A stretch of DNA of 64,000 bases from Gari tellinella (Eukaryota; Mollusca; Bivalvia; Cardiida; Psammobiidae): assembly GCA_922989275.2 (NCBI GenBank), contig OV277863.1:25386001-25450000 (forward strand). Reading direction: 5' to 3'. Positions 33,469 through 45,560 of the stretch are shown in pieces. How positions within the stretch are numbered: position 1 is the first letter of the stretch; each line of letters opens with the position of its first letter. Under the pieces are notes generated by a model, which was not told the origin of the DNA, did no database searches, and was given only the letters and a program-made list of their open reading frames with translations. The translations under genes and the position numbers were made by a program.

Positions 33469-33719
33469 TTAACCCTTTCCACCATGAAACATCGAATGAA
33501 CAATTCTAGTGTTCAATTCAGTCTAGTCCATTTTTGACATTATAAAGTTGACTTTCACAGTATATGTCAAAAGAACAAACAATGTAGACCCTGATCAGGT
33601 GGCTCCTTAATGAGCCCTCTGATCAGGGTCTACACTGTGTGCATAGGACAAGTGTACTTATCATGGATACACTGTTTGCAAATGACGCATATATGCGTGA
33701 CTAGGGTTCAAAGAGTTAA
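33469..33719. mobile_element. Family E MITE inside the 5.1 kb element
   Basis: TTAACCCTTTCCACCATGAA, palindrome (33577-33642), ATGACGCATATATGCGTGAC and the end GGTTCAAAGAGTTAA. Confidence 0.85.
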
Positions 33720-34217
33720 TATGTGATTGAAATAATGACAGGTGGCCGTATTTGAGAGGTTTTACTGTAGCTGGTAGAAAAGAAACTATGTATTGATAAA
33801 TATCTTGGGATAAACATTTTCAAAAACGGGAATTGGTTCCGAACACAGCAAAAAATAGCAGAACGTTCACTATTTTATTATTCATAATTTTTAACAAGCT
33901 AGACCTAGCTGTAAATGATAAATGTAAACTTGTTATGAATATGCTTATGCTTATGTTATTTTATGCCGAATAAAGATCTGTATCTGATAAGAGTGAACGG
34001 TTTTCTATTTTAGGCATTACACACCAAATTATAGCTATTTAATATTAATACATAAAAGCATTTCATTACAGATGGCCTGCATCAAATAAATCTTAGAAAC
34101 GAATGTCTACATCAAAAAATGAAGAATTACTGAATCTAAGTAAACTTATTCATATTTCAAAGAAACTACAAAGTTCACTTATTTTATAAAAATTTCAAAA
34201 ACAATCGTATTAATTCG
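33720..34217. other. AT-rich interior of the 5.1 kb element, nothing recognised
   Basis: No coding frame; a H-like TTTGAGAGGTTTTACTGTAG at 33752 is the only terminus-like motif. Confidence 0.4.
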
Positions 34218-34470
34218 TTTGCATCAGGTTATTCTTTCAAACCAATCAAATACATCTATATCATAAACCACACCCAATATCTAATTGTTATTGTTCGAAG
34301 TCTACAGGTTATTTTTCTCAAAACATTCAACCAATCAAATAAATCTTCTTCATAAGCCACACCCACTACCAATTTTTAAATGTTCGAAGTCTACAAGTTG
34401 ATATCTCACACCTTTCAACCAATCAAATAAATCTTCTTCATAAGCCACACCCAATACCTACTTCTACAGT
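34218..34470. repeat. Tandem repeat, about 89 bp x 3
   Basis: CAACCAATCAAATAAATCTT and CATAAGCCACACCCA recur near 34240, 34330 and 34418, with TGTTCGAAGTCTACA between. Confidence 0.8.
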
Positions 34471-34853
34471 GATTGGATTTGTCACGGTCCATTTCACTTA
34501 TCTCGCTAAATTAGACTAAAGCATCTTATTCATATTTACTTTTGTACCTGTAATTCAATTAAGCAATCACATTCCTTTAAGCTGCCATCTGTCTTAAATA
34601 CCAATAAAAAAAATGTTGACCTGTTTTTCAACTAAAGTGCATATGAAGGCAACGTTATGTACAAGCGGCTGCTCGAGAATTATTTTAATGCACAACTAGT
34701 TCAATCTTTTATTCCTACGTATTCTAAATAGCCAGTTCAATTAGGCAGATCACTGCTGAAAGCAAAATAAAGGTAAATCATCAATCATTTATTTACTTTA
34801 AACTCAACTCTTATTCATATATACTTTTGGACCTGTATTTCAACTAAGGTGCG

Positions 34854-35103
34854 TACAGTGGAGAAAACGTTATTCTTTCCCAATAAACGTGTTTACGCTT
34901 AAACTATTTTTTCCATTCCAAACAGTTTGGAGCCAGATAAGACGCTGGGTAATCAGGCGTCTGACCAGGCTCCAAACTGTTTGCCACTCTGAAACAAATG
35001 AAAAGTCAGAACTTTCAAAAAGCCGTCCATTCTACATTTTAGTGATTTGTGTTTGCGTTTCGTTTGCATTTTAACGGGAAAGAATAATGTTTTCTCCACT
35101 GTA
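34854..35103. mobile_element. Family A MITE inside the 5.1 kb element
   Basis: TACAGTGGAGAAAACGTTAT to AATAATGTTTTCTCCACTG with TA on both sides; palindrome (34919-34984). Confidence 0.9.
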
Positions 35104-36195
35104 TCAGTGTAACGTTATGTACAATTGGCTGCTTAAGATGGAATTTTCTGCATAACTATTTCAATCGTTTAAGTGAAAAGAAATGTGATGAAAATATAAC
35201 TTATTAAAAAATAGCACAAACCTTATTTCTAGAACCAGCAGAGTGGTAAAGTTAGCAAAATATATCCTGTTATTTCGTGTTATTTTAAAGACCTTAATTT
35301 ATTTAATGTTTCGAGATACATTTATACCGGAACTTGATCAGATGACGTTAAGATCACCGATTAAAGGCAAGTATATACGAGGTATATTCTTTTTGCTGTT
35401 TATGACATGAATACCAAGTAAAATATAATTGACAAGAAAAGTTCTTCACTAGATTTGGAGCCAAACCAGACATCAATGCTGATGCCCGGTCAGGAAACAA
35501 ATAAATACGGATATTTAGACACATTGTTTATTAATACATTATGGCAATAATCTCCGTGTATAATTAAAATAATGTTCACTCTCTCTTCTTTATGCTTTTT
35601 TCCCATTCCCAGGCAACAAACTTCTATCATGTTATGCCGAATAAAATGACATGACATGACTTTATTCTTACAATTTCTTATTAGCCAGTTCAGTTAGGCA
35701 AATGACTGCTCAAAGCAAAATGAAAGTAAATCAGCAATCACTTTGCTTAAAGCTGCCATCTGTCTTAAATGTCAATAGTAATCCTGTCTATATTTATATC
35801 TAATGCAATTTTAAACATCATCTGGAATAACTAATTCTTATAGAATTTAGCCGATATTAATTGCAAGTAAACTGTGTAATCTGACATGAGAACATGGCAT
35901 TTAACGTCATTTATTGCCGTTAAGGGTGTATCAATGTCATAAGCCAATTTTTCAAAGTATCAAACTTTTTTTCTAACATTGCTTTTTTGGAAGAGCTGTT
36001 AATGATGAATGAAAAAATGAAAAAAAAAGATGGTGGTGTCTTTTTTTTTAGTTACAGCGATTTGAAAAAGGTATGTCAAATTTGGACGGTTTTTTCAAAT
36101 TTTACCCATTCAGAGTACAAGCTTCAGTAAAATTTATTTCAAAACAAAACAAACATGATAATTTGGGTTTTCATTATTTATTTCATGTCTATGGT
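35104..36195. other. AT-rich interior of the 5.1 kb element, no gene
   Basis: No frame above 60 codons. A decayed second-class half palindrome (CTGCTCAAAGCAAAATGAAA) is at 35706. Confidence 0.45.
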
Positions 36196-36260
36196 GGTAC
36201 GCGGCGTCTGATCAGGATCCAAACTGTTTGACACTCATTTCAATATTTCTTAAATCAAAA
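36196..36260. repeat. Family D half copy
   Basis: GCGGCGTCTGATCAGGATCC, AAACTGTTTGACACTC and TTTCTTAAATCAAAA: right arm and right flank only. Confidence 0.7.
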
Positions 36261-36477
36261 TACCTAGAAATATGCTTTGTATAGGGCATGATTTTATTAG
36301 ATTTTTTCTTTTATGAAAAAAAAAAAAGTTTGAAAATGAAATAGTTATAGTATTAAACCTCTTTTTATATTCGACCAGATGAAAGCACATGCTAAGGCAG
36401 TTCAAAATATGAAAAGAAATTGAAAGGTCAGTGTTGAAAATTTTGCAATTAGGCTTGATCCCTTACGAGAAATAAAG

Positions 36478-36740
36478 CAATCCGAAAAGGTGAGACAAAA
36501 CATCTATTGAGACATTAAAGGTGTGGACAATATACTTCTTCGTAAGTGTGAGCACGTGATATAATGATCGATTAACAATAAATTAAACATCCAACTGTAA
36601 AGCCATCCCAAAAGGTGAGAAAAAACTTCTATTGAGAAATTAAAAGTGTGGACAATATACCTCTTCGTGATATAATGATCGATTAACGATAAATTAAACA
36701 TCCAATTTGTGTCGGTGTTGGGTTTCATCTTAAAACACGC
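36478..36740. repeat. Duplication in the inner part of the right inverted end
   Basis: GGTGAGACAAAACATCTATT and GTGGACAATATAC, then ATGATCGATTAACAATAAAT, occur twice about 124 bp apart. Confidence 0.7.
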
Positions 36741-37354
36741 GTAACATATAATGACATATAATGAGCGATTAATGATCAATTATACACCTTTTATATATCT
36801 ATTTATGTCGGTTCCAATTTTAAAGAATAGAACACTCATATGAATTTAATTGCATAGAGACACGTACTATTATTTCTATTTAAAGCAATATTCAACAACT
36901 TGATTATAATTCTATTAATCAAGGTTTATAATCAATTCGGCCCCCATTACACTCTTTACATAATTTCTCATCTTTGCATGTTTGCACATTTTTGTTGAAA
37001 TAAGTTCAGGAAACTGCACACAAAAATTATAAAAAAAATAAAGAAAAAAATATTTGGCTACGAAATGACTTTAACAATTTTCCGAGGATACGAAATGACT
37101 TATGCCTTCTTTGGGGCCATTCATTTTTTAATTTTTGGTGGTTACGAAATGACTAATTCAACTTTTTTGGCGGCTACGAAATGACCAAAAAATCGGTTAC
37201 GAAATGACTTTTAGGTTTTGCGCGGCTACGAAATGACCAAAAATTCGGTTACGAAATGACTTTTTTTACCGGTTACGAAATGACTCGGTTACGAAATGAC
37301 TATAACTGTTTGTCTATGTCCCATAATATTGGATCGTGGGCACAAATGGGTTAA

Positions 37355-39643
37355 TCCCATTCGCTGCAAAGCAGTATTGATCTTAATCGTAAAGTGTATA
37401 ACTCAGCGTTTGATCAGAATCCAAACTATTTGCAAATGCCAGTGCTCTTGGGTGAAAATGTGGAGGCAGTCCATTTATGTCGCCTTCCAATTCCTCTTCA
37501 ACATTTGTTGAGAAAACCGTTTGAGATTATGTGAAATATATGTAAATGTATTTTGTTTGATGTTGCATATTCTAGATTTGTAATATATGGGAAAACGTGA
37601 TCATTTCCAGTTTAAACACAACTTATTGCTTGATAGTATATTCCATCTAATACATTTACTTATATAATAACGTCTGCGTGTAACATTATCGTCTGCTTTC
37701 ATTTTAAAAAAAAAATGAGTTTTAGGCATTTTGACTTGAAAATCATTTATATGAGTGTCAAAAAGTTTGGACCTTATGCAGCCCCTGTCTCCAAACTTAT
37801 TGCAAATGTTGGCAGCTTGGCAGCTTGACAGTGAGGTTGTAAGTCTTAACGCAATACGATATAATGTAGAAATTGCGAGTTTAGAAAATGTAGACCTGCT
37901 GGCATTTTCCTTCAAAAAGTTCTGTTCTCGTGTATTTTCTTGGAATCTACATGTACGATTTTCATGTATTCATCATTTACAATGTCTATTTCTGATGGAG
38001 GTGAAGATGTATCGCACAAGTCTATATTCTTATTTTAAACGGTTTAATTGGCCGGTATAAAAGCACACATAAAGGCCACTGAAACCATGCATATGTATAG
38101 AGTTTGAAATAACTGTTGTGATGCATTGAATGGACATATATAGTTTTATGCTTGAAGGTGTCAACATTAATGTTTGTCTGATGTTATGTAAAAGTTTTCA
38201 AAATAAATAAATAGATTTAGTGCAGTTTGGCAATTAAAATGGTATTCATATACTCTTGTATACAGTTTACAGTTGTTAAATTAGCAAATTAATTATTGCG
38301 AAATGTAAAATTTGGATGTTTGTTGTAAAAGTACGTCCTATTTTATATGAAATTGAAAAATCATTTATTCGTAACAAGTTGATATAAGCAATACACAATT
38401 GTAGAATATGTTCTATTGTTTTTTCATTAATAAATCAAAACATATTATAATAACTTTTATACTTTTTAATGTATGCTTTAATCTTACAAAATAGTTGGTC
38501 AAAACACATTTCGATTTTATTATTAAGAATATACAATATTAAGTGTTGCTGACTTAAATATTCAGTTAAATTCCAATTAAACTAGGACAAGTATTAGAAA
38601 TAGTATGGCACTTTTCCTATGCAATATGATATGAAATCTCATAAAGTTAAGTAGCAAATATGGCCAGTGCCTATAACTGACCCACATTGATATATATTTT
38701 TCACAACACAGAGTTATTGTCAACGTATTATACATCACATTATCACATAGACGTGTAAAATATACGGTGTATTATTAATCTTATGGCATACTGTGTACAT
38801 AATATACTAATTTACGAATCACTGGAATACTGTATTACTACGCCGACTGTAAAAACCCCAGTTTAGATGATCTAGTTTGGCAATTTTGGAATACTACGAC
38901 GTCCACGAGTAATCCAAACCATTCAAAGTGTCCAACTGGTCTATATCATTTGTTCTCCCGAAAGAACAAGTAGATCTCTAGTATACATACTTTGTTTTTG
39001 TTTTGAATTTCTAACGTTTCATCATAATGACGTCATGTTAAAAATTCTGACGTAATTTCGAAAATGAAACTTATTGTCAAGTTATTATTTTTAGTCAATA
39101 AGAACAGTTGATAGAAAAAAATGACTATGCTATCAGAAAGTATTTCACAACACATTGATGTTGTTTTCCATTAGTATAGTTTGATACTGTTTTTATTTAT
39201 GAATGAATAAACTCTTATAGCAGTTATGATGAATGGTTTTCGACACAGCTGAGGGAAATGTGAAAGCATGAACGTTCGGATTTATGTGTCATTTGGTGTA
39301 TATGTGATAAATAGAATATTTAATTTACGATTTTTCAACGAAAGGCTCGCAACATATTATTTTATCCAACTCGTTCAAAAGATTCAATGCTGAAAACACA
39401 CTCATTTAAAATTCTCTATGTATGTGCAAGAAAAAACGCTTTTCGACGATGTATCACACATGATAATTATACCTGTATATTCCCAGCAAACATAACTTTT
39501 TGAAGGACCGTCATGCAGCTTGTAGACTGATCAGACACCGATCTGCACTACGTCTGATTGCAATGGGTATCAATGTTTTAGCGTTTGTTGTTGTGAAAAC
39601 ATAAAGTACTTATCAGTAAAGTAAGATGTATGACCCTTTGTCT
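37355..39643. other. AT-rich intron 2 stretch with two palindrome remnants, no gene
   Basis: Half arms at 37404-37435 (CAGAATCCAAACTATTTGCA) and a collapsed family D piece at 37670-37810 (ATTATCGTCTGCTTTCATTT, GAGTGTCAAAAAGTTTGG) are seen. Frames of about 100 codons at 37601-38060 lie over these remnants on both strands and are not supported. Confidence 0.45.
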
Positions 39644-39886
39644 GGGCCCGAGGTTATAAAACTTAAAACGAACTCTGTGCTCAAAACTCAGTTTCGATAA
39701 AAGGATCTTGTTTTTACAAAATCTGTATTATTTGATTTTTGTAACCTCATTTGGATAAAATATTACAGTATTATTATGTATGCAAATACTAGTTATAAAA
39801 TAAAATGTTTGCTGAAGAGTTATGAGCTGATAAAAATTCTGAGTTTTGAGCACAGAGTTCGTTTTAAGGTTTATAACCTCGGGGCC
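39644..39886. mobile_element. Foldback with about 50 bp near-perfect ends
   Basis: GGGCCCGAGGTTATAAAACT and AAAACGAACTCTGTGCTCAA, mirrored by GAGCACAGAGTTCGTTTTAA and TTTATAACCTCGGGGCC. Confidence 0.85.
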
Positions 39887-40077
39887 AGATAGCTCTTCTT
39901 AGAGGATTTCGTTTGTCAAATTTCTTGTTAGTTATAAGTAATGTTTCCAGTAACAACTAATGACTGAGTTGGGGTTTACGGCACCACGAAACATAAAATA
40001 GTCTTAGAACTAAATGAGATACTATAGTCGCACATAAGTTGTCTGTTGAGTTTGATTGCCCAAATATTTCTTGGGCA

Positions 40078-40333
40078 AAGCAGAATGGCATATAAATCAT
40101 ACACTGATGAAACAAGACTTATTGACTTGCGAAAAGTGTAGACCAAGACTAGCCAAGGCATCAAAGACACGGCGAGTAATTGTGATCTAAGCTGTGTCGC
40201 ACTCATTTATACACTGCTACATAACATGTTAGTAGGTAAAGACTTTGGTCAGATGCTGTTGCTAAGATGGCGGCTGGGTTTGGTCTATTTTTTATTTTGC
40301 CATGTAATAAGTCTGGTTTTCACATGGCACAGT
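40078..40333. mobile_element. Decayed family O copy
   Basis: GATGAAACAAGACTTATTGA, a weak palindrome (40131-40199) and AATAAGTCTGGTTTTCACAT followed by GGCAC. Confidence 0.55.
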
Positions 40334-40348
40334 GCATACGTATTAACA

Positions 40349-40650
40349 AGAATATACCTACATGCATTGACAAATAATATACCTGAATGCATTGACAAAG
40401 AATATACCTAGATATATGAACAAAAATATACCTAAATGTATTGACAAAGAATATGCCTAAATGCATTAACAAAGAATATCCCTAAATGTATTAACAAAGA
40501 ATTTCCCTAAATGTTGTGACAAAGAATATACCTATATACATTAACACAGAATATACCTAAAATTAATGATTTATCAAAGAGTTTACCTAAATGTATTAAC
40601 AAAGAATATACCTAATTTTATTTACAAAGAATACACCTAAACGTATTTGT
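40349..40650. repeat. Minisatellite, about 24 bp x 12
   Basis: Units of AACAAAGAATATACCTAAAT followed by GTATT or GCATTG-type ends. Confidence 0.9.
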
Positions 40651-40981
40651 GTGGTAAATGCTGATGTAACGACCATTCAGAAGACGTATTGTTTTGTTAT
40701 TGATTGCTGATGAATGATTACCCGGTAACCCCTTTCATGTCATGAAATAGTCTTCTTACTCTGGAGTGATGATTTGGAAGAATTTGCTTTTGAACATAAG
40801 AAATTCTCAAACTATTGCCTCATTTACGACCTCATACCTTAAATGTTTTAAATATATTTGAATATGCTACGGGCTAATAGTTGAATGGCGGATCAGGACC
40901 TTATCTGCTTATGAGGCGTTCTTTGTGTTATTGACAGCTACGATAGGAATATGTATACATGATCATTATCTCCATTTTGTT

Positions 40982-41123
40982 TTAACACTTTACACCATAG
41001 ATACGCATTTTTAAGAATTTAAGTTATTCATGCGCTGAAAATAGAAGTTTCAATTACTTTCAACCTGCTTTAAGTAGTCACCTCTCTTCAATACTAGAAA
41101 CATACAACGGAGTTGAGGGTTAA
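40982..41123. mobile_element. Family G MITE with only the right palindrome arm
   Basis: TTAACACTTTACACCATAGA, then TTACTTTCAACCTGCTTTAA, then GAGTTGAGGGTTAA. The left arm and centre are deleted. Confidence 0.75.
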
Positions 41124-41344
41124 AGGTATATTTGGTGTCTTTATTTTCTTTTGATAAGAAATTCCACTGGATAGATCTTTGCTATTTGTTATAAAGTCGT
41201 TTTATTTTGGCTTTATTTTGACTCGATCTATTGAATATTCATGTATAAATTACCAATCTTATCTAACATGATTCATGTTATATATATGTTAATATTATTT
41301 ATGGACCATATTGAAAATTGGTTGTTGATACCAAATATGTAAGC

Positions 41345-41405
41345 CACATAAAAGTTACGCAGAAAGCTCAATCAGGAGCTTTCTGTGTTATTTTTACCTG
41401 CAATA
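41345..41405. repeat. Second-class palindrome remnant
   Basis: ACGCAGAAAGCTCAATCAGG and AGCTTTCTGTGTTATTTTTA match the family H centre. Confidence 0.55.
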
Positions 41406-41740
41406 TAAACATGCTGAGTGACTTCTCATAAAACCACAATATTGCCAGGTTTTCACTCACCTCCAAATGATACTATATTTTATTATATACCTTCGTTTGA
41501 TATCAAGCGTTTCCGCGTGTACCTGCACAGTAAAATACAAGAGCTGTATCGTCCACCTTGTATTTTACTGCTTGTATTTTACTCCAATCTCGTTTTCGAA
41601 AAGAGCGTGCCGAAACTACTTTTTTCGAACTGATGAAATATTTATATGTTCTACTGCAAATATAAAATGTTTATCGATATAAAGTGATTGAAACATTTCG
41701 TTTAGTTGTTGCTGGTGTATATCGAAGGCATATAATAAAC

Positions 41741-41912
41741 ACATCACCAGTAGGCAGTGCGCTACAGTGTGTTGTATTCAGCTCACGAAGCTTTTGCCGG
41801 AAACAACAGATCAGACTCGCGCCAAGGCGCTCGTCACATCGTATCGGCTATTTCCGCTAAAAAGTCTAGAGCTGAATACATCCCCCTGTATCGCACTGTC
41901 AACTGGTAATAT
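41741..41912. mobile_element. Foldback element
   Basis: CACCAGTAGGCAGTGCGCTA and TGTTGTATTCAGCTC are mirrored by GAGCTGAATACATCCCCCTG and CGCACTGTCAACTGGTAA; the centre has CTCGCGCCAAGGCGCTCG. Confidence 0.7.
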
Positions 41913-42359
41913 GTAGGTATCGAAGCTCATTTGATGTCATCAAGACGCTTATGTGACTTTTTCACTAAATGGTATAAAATACTGTTCAATTGATTGCCAG
42001 TTTTGTTTCGTTTCGAAAAGAGGCAAATCAACAATTGAACAGCATTCATATTAAAAGGATAGTTTACGTGTTGTGCGTACAATATGTAACCAATTTCTTT
42101 ATACGATACATACGTAAGTGTATGCATACAAAATCAGAATGAATAAAATATTCAAATTGTTTTTATGTTAACTATAATGTTTTGGCAATGTATTTTGTGA
42201 ATCGTTGTGACGTTAAAGTGTTGCAAGATGAATCTTCTTGGGGGAGATATTGAAACACAGAATTTATTGCCCATAATATGGTTGACGTTTCATATATTCT
42301 AGATATACAAAATTCGTTTAATCCTACCTTGATAGATTAATTTCTACGATATGTTAAAC
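41913..42359. other. AT-rich, nothing recognised
   Basis: A 66-codon reverse frame (41927-42127) is unsupported. Confidence 0.4.
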
Positions 42360-42528
42360 TACAGTAAAAACTCGAATCTACGAACTCGCGTAAGTTCGAA
42401 GATACCCATATTTCAAAGTTAAAACATGGGAATGTTCGACTTGAGCTTGATCGAATTATCAAAATTCAACTTACGAAATACTGGTAACATCGATTTAAGC
42501 GAGTTCGAAGTATCGAGTTTCGACTGTA
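42360..42528. mobile_element. Family Q MITE, complete
   Basis: TA-flanked ends CAGTAAAAACTCGAATCTAC and AAGTATCGAGTTTCGACTG; centre holds ATATTTCAAAGTTAAAACAT. Confidence 0.85.
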
Positions 42529-42819
42529 TATGAATCAAATGTGGTGATGGTCATTTTCCTCGAACCTACGATACAAAATTTCCAAGACAAAACATAATAA
42601 GCGCGCCATTCTTTTGTTAATGAAATGTAAGTATGACCACAAATTTGATAACAATAATAGTATGCACCCCTTAACGAAAAGTGTCGTTTTCTAGACATAA
42701 TACGGGCATTATACACTGTGGTTCGCTTGGCGTAATGTTTATATCATATGTTTTGTTGCTGTTGCTGCCTGCAAATATCAGGACGTATGCACAGTATTTG
42801 AATAAACTGAATCAAATTA

Positions 42820-42903
42820 AGTCGTTATTATTATTATTATTGTTGTTATTATTATTATTGTTGTTATTATTATTATTGTTGTTGTTGATGTTGTTGTTGT
42901 TGT
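42820..42903. repeat. Trinucleotide microsatellite (TTA/TTG)n
   Basis: Alternating TTATTATTA and TTGTTGTTG tracts. Confidence 0.95.
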
Positions 42904-43658
42904 ACGGACAAACACTGCTTTGTCTTTAGATCACCCCTGTATATTTATAATGAAATACCCCAGCAAACACATAGGGAGATTTCATTGCAATATCTAGGTA
43001 TACACATAGATTAACACTGAGAATAAAAACATTCTTCTTAGTTGTAAACATAGCGGAATGGTTGAGGTTCAAATCCCTATACATTTGATGTATAGTCAAA
43101 AAACTCCCAGATTTGCTATCATAATATCAACGATTCACATAACTTTTGTGAATAAATACCATTTTAAAGTGAAAATATTTTCCTCTTACACGATATAAAA
43201 TATGTTCAAATCAATGTATGAATCTAGCCATCATAATTATATAGGATAATTACATGAGTGTTCATAATTTATTGGAATTGTTAAACAAGTCTATTAGAAA
43301 ATGATAAAACGATGCGTTACCGAGTTTTATCAGAGTTTTTTTTAAACAAAGAGTGTGATTAATTCAATAAACTATGAACACAAATGTTATATTCTTTTTA
43401 TAACATAACAGCTGATTCCATGTATTACCGGGACTTATTTGGAAGTCAAACGAGTGATTCTAAACTCAACCTAAGCAAGAAAAAGATCAAAGAAGACAGC
43501 AAAACGTGGTGGTTCCAATTTAACTCCATTCATTCAGAAGTTGAAACCTAGCATAATTGCTAACGTGTTTTAAAATTGGGAACGCATAAAGTTTTTTCCA
43601 ATGTTTGCCTAGACAAAACAGTAAGTTTTGCTCTAGAGAGATAAATAAGAAAGAACTC
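42904..43658. other. AT-rich, nothing recognised
   Basis: No terminus, foldback or supported frame. Confidence 0.4.
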
Positions 43659-43886
43659 TTAACCCACTTGTGCCCACGATCCCATATATGGGACATAGGC
43701 AAACAGTGTATACTCTGATCAGACGCCGCATTATGCGGCGTCTGATCAGAGTCTACACTGTTTGCTGATAAGAATTTCAATATAAAACAAACTGAAAATG
43801 AAATTTTTGACCAGGCATCCCTTTGATAAAAAATGGACTGATCCAATATAAAAACATGGAAGAATCCACTGGGCTCAGATGGGTTA
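43659..43886. mobile_element. Family C MITE next to exon 3
   Basis: Ends TTAACCCACTTGTGCCCACG and CTGGGCTCAGATGGGTTAA; palindrome (43699-43765) with perfect centre GACGCCGCATTATGCGGCGT. Confidence 0.9.
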
Positions 43887-43917
43887 ATCTTACCATGTAT
43901 GTTACATATATTTTCAG

Positions 43918-44056
43918 GAAATGAAAGCACGGGAGATGCTGAAGGAGGAGAAAAACCTTAACAAACTATCTCACAGACACAGGGTCCAAAGGACGCCCAA
44001 TGTAGACGATATACGAGCAAGAGAGACAAAATTCAAAAACGACGCAGTAGTCACAG
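43918..44056 (+). CDS. Exon 3 of the same gene
   Basis: A 139-base exon encoding a very charged segment (EMKAREMLKEEKNL, RHRVQRTPNVDDIRARE, KFKNDAVVT), probably helical. The acceptor is ATATTTTCAG and the donor ACAG/GTATAG. It enters in phase 0, matching exon 2, and leaves in phase 1, matching exon 4. A family C MITE ends only 31 bases before this exon, so the branch point and pyrimidine tract must lie in that short stretch or inside the MITE. An antisense open frame across this site (43520-43930) comes from the MITE and is not a gene. Confidence 0.8.
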
Positions 44057-44399
44057 GTATAGTGAGCAAATGCGTTTTCACTTAAGGAATAAACAACATC
44101 TTTTGCCGTTTACCAAAGTATTCGCTGGGAGTAAGTTTCGTTAATGTCATTAGTTGCCCTTACCAACATTAGTTACGCTCCCTATCTCCCTAATATAAGG
44201 GTTTATCATACCATTCACAGCAATGCCTAAAAGAAGTTTTTATATACAGATGATTGCTAAATGCAGGATAAAAATAACGCACCCACCCGATTTAGTAGAC
44301 ACCTGTGTTTATCATCTGTATGCTTCTTTAACCCATTAAAAATGCTCATATATTTGGAACTATAGCATCCCCATATAACGTTTCGTTCATGTACTTGTT
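44057..44399. other. Start of intron 3, nothing recognised
   Basis: A weak family G-like GCTAAATGCAGGATAAAAAT at 44258 is the only resemblance. Confidence 0.35.
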
Positions 44400-45246
44400 G
44401 AACTATCTACATAAGATGTCCATACATTCAACAAACATCATAAAAGAACATATCCTAATGTTTCATGAACTTTAAAAAAAATAAAAAATTGAGCTACTTA
44501 ATAAGTAAAATAGTAAAGACTGCAATGAAAAAGCGCCTTGGTGAAGCAACCATAAAGTTCTCAACCCTGTCATTTTGTCAAATCTTTGATAATCTGGACA
44601 AATGATGGCTCATTGTTTACAGCAAACAGTTCTCTTTGACAATAATTGGTAAAAAATCCAAAACAAACGGCGAACACGCGCATGGGAACTCGAAAAGTAG
44701 GGAAACCCCATCATCCGTCCACGCGAAATTTTCCTCTTTTCTCCCTAAATCAACCTAGTGCGGTTTTTACATTGGTTGCATCATGTCACGGATTAATAAA
44801 CAAAAATGTGTTAAAGTCACTAACCGGAGAGTAGTGTGGCAAATATGGCCAAGAATTGAAGATAAACATGAAACTTCAACCAACTTTCGTGATATTTTGT
44901 CCAGCAACTGATCAAGGTCGTCAGGCGCTTGATATGTTCAGTTCAATTCAGTCCAGTTCCTACTTCCGATTTCCTGGCGGCCTAGTGAAATCTGCGCAAA
45001 TCTTTCAATTTTGATCAAGTGACATATATGGCCATTATATCTTAGTTAGAAGATAACAATATGAATAGTATTGGTGGAGGGTGCTATACAGAGCAGGGCT
45101 GCCATTTCTCCGGAATTTTCGAAATATTCAGATTTTTCTTAATTTCTACGGACCTACTGATTTTCCCCTAAATCTTCAGATTTTTCTCCTGCTTTTAAAA
45201 CTGGAGTTTTATACGTTTTTTCCTGAAGGAAACATGGGTGTCAAAC

Positions 45247-45300
45247 AGTTTAGATCCAGACCACGTTACGCGGCGTCTGATCTGGATCCACTCTTTTTGC
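45247..45300. repeat. Palindrome remnant
   Basis: AACAGTTTAGATCCAGACC and GCGGCGTCTGATCTGGATCC, missing part of the left inner arm. Confidence 0.7.
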
Positions 45301-45377
45301 ATAATTATGTTAAATCGCTCTTGAATATTTTGAAATCTTAGGATTTTTATGAGCAAATTATGGCAGCGAGTAGTACA

Positions 45378-45560
45378 GGGCTCCAGATAAGAGGATTATT
45401 TCAAAACCTGAAATATTTATTTTTGCATTTAACCCTATGGTGCTACTACTCATAGTACCGTTTCTTCCAATTGAGTAGTTAAAACATCATAGGATTTGGT
45501 GTTGAAATGAGCCACACATATTGCAATTGTTCAGTTAACTCTCTCTTATCTGGAGCCCTG
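45378..45560. mobile_element. Family K foldback
   Basis: GGGCTCCAGATAAGAGGATT to CTCTTATCTGGAGCCC; inner AACCCTATGGTGCTACTACT. Confidence 0.85.

Larger units (their letters stand above)
32193..37302. mobile_element. 5.1 kb element with long inverted ends packed with TCATTTCGTAACC motifs
   Basis: The left end starts TAGTCATTTCGTAACCGAG; the right end is its reverse complement. The outer 250 bp on each side contains about ten copies of GTCATTTCGTA(A/G)CC in both ends. Inverted similarity continues inward to about 32720 and 36740 (CCTTGATTGATATAATTGTA, then TAATTGGTCGTTAATCGCTC), so each end is roughly 500 bp. The element splits a family C MITE cleanly: C sequence ends at 32192 and resumes at 37303. 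No coding frame of note lies inside, so it is non-autonomous or gutted. Families E and A inserted later inside it, so it is not recent. Confidence 0.8.
32012..37354. mobile_element. Family C MITE split by the 5.1 kb element
   Basis: The left part (32012-32192) runs from TTAACACAGTTGTTCCCAG through the palindrome left arm and most of the right arm. The right part (37303-37354) resumes ACTGTTTGTCTATGTCCC and ends CACAAATGGGTTAA. The break lies in the right arm of its palindrome. Confidence 0.8.

Noticed and set aside
32193..37302. LTR retroelement
   Set aside because: The long ends are inverted, not direct, and there is no reverse transcriptase or gag-like frame.
37601..38060. Overlapping frames of about 100 codons on both strands
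   Set aside because: They cover a collapsed family D remnant; neither has splice sites or recognisable motifs.
42681..42929. Poly-leucine forward frame
   Set aside because: Translation of a TTA/TTG microsatellite.
43520..43930. 136-codon reverse frame
   Set aside because: It runs through a family C MITE palindrome and antisense to the start of exon 3.
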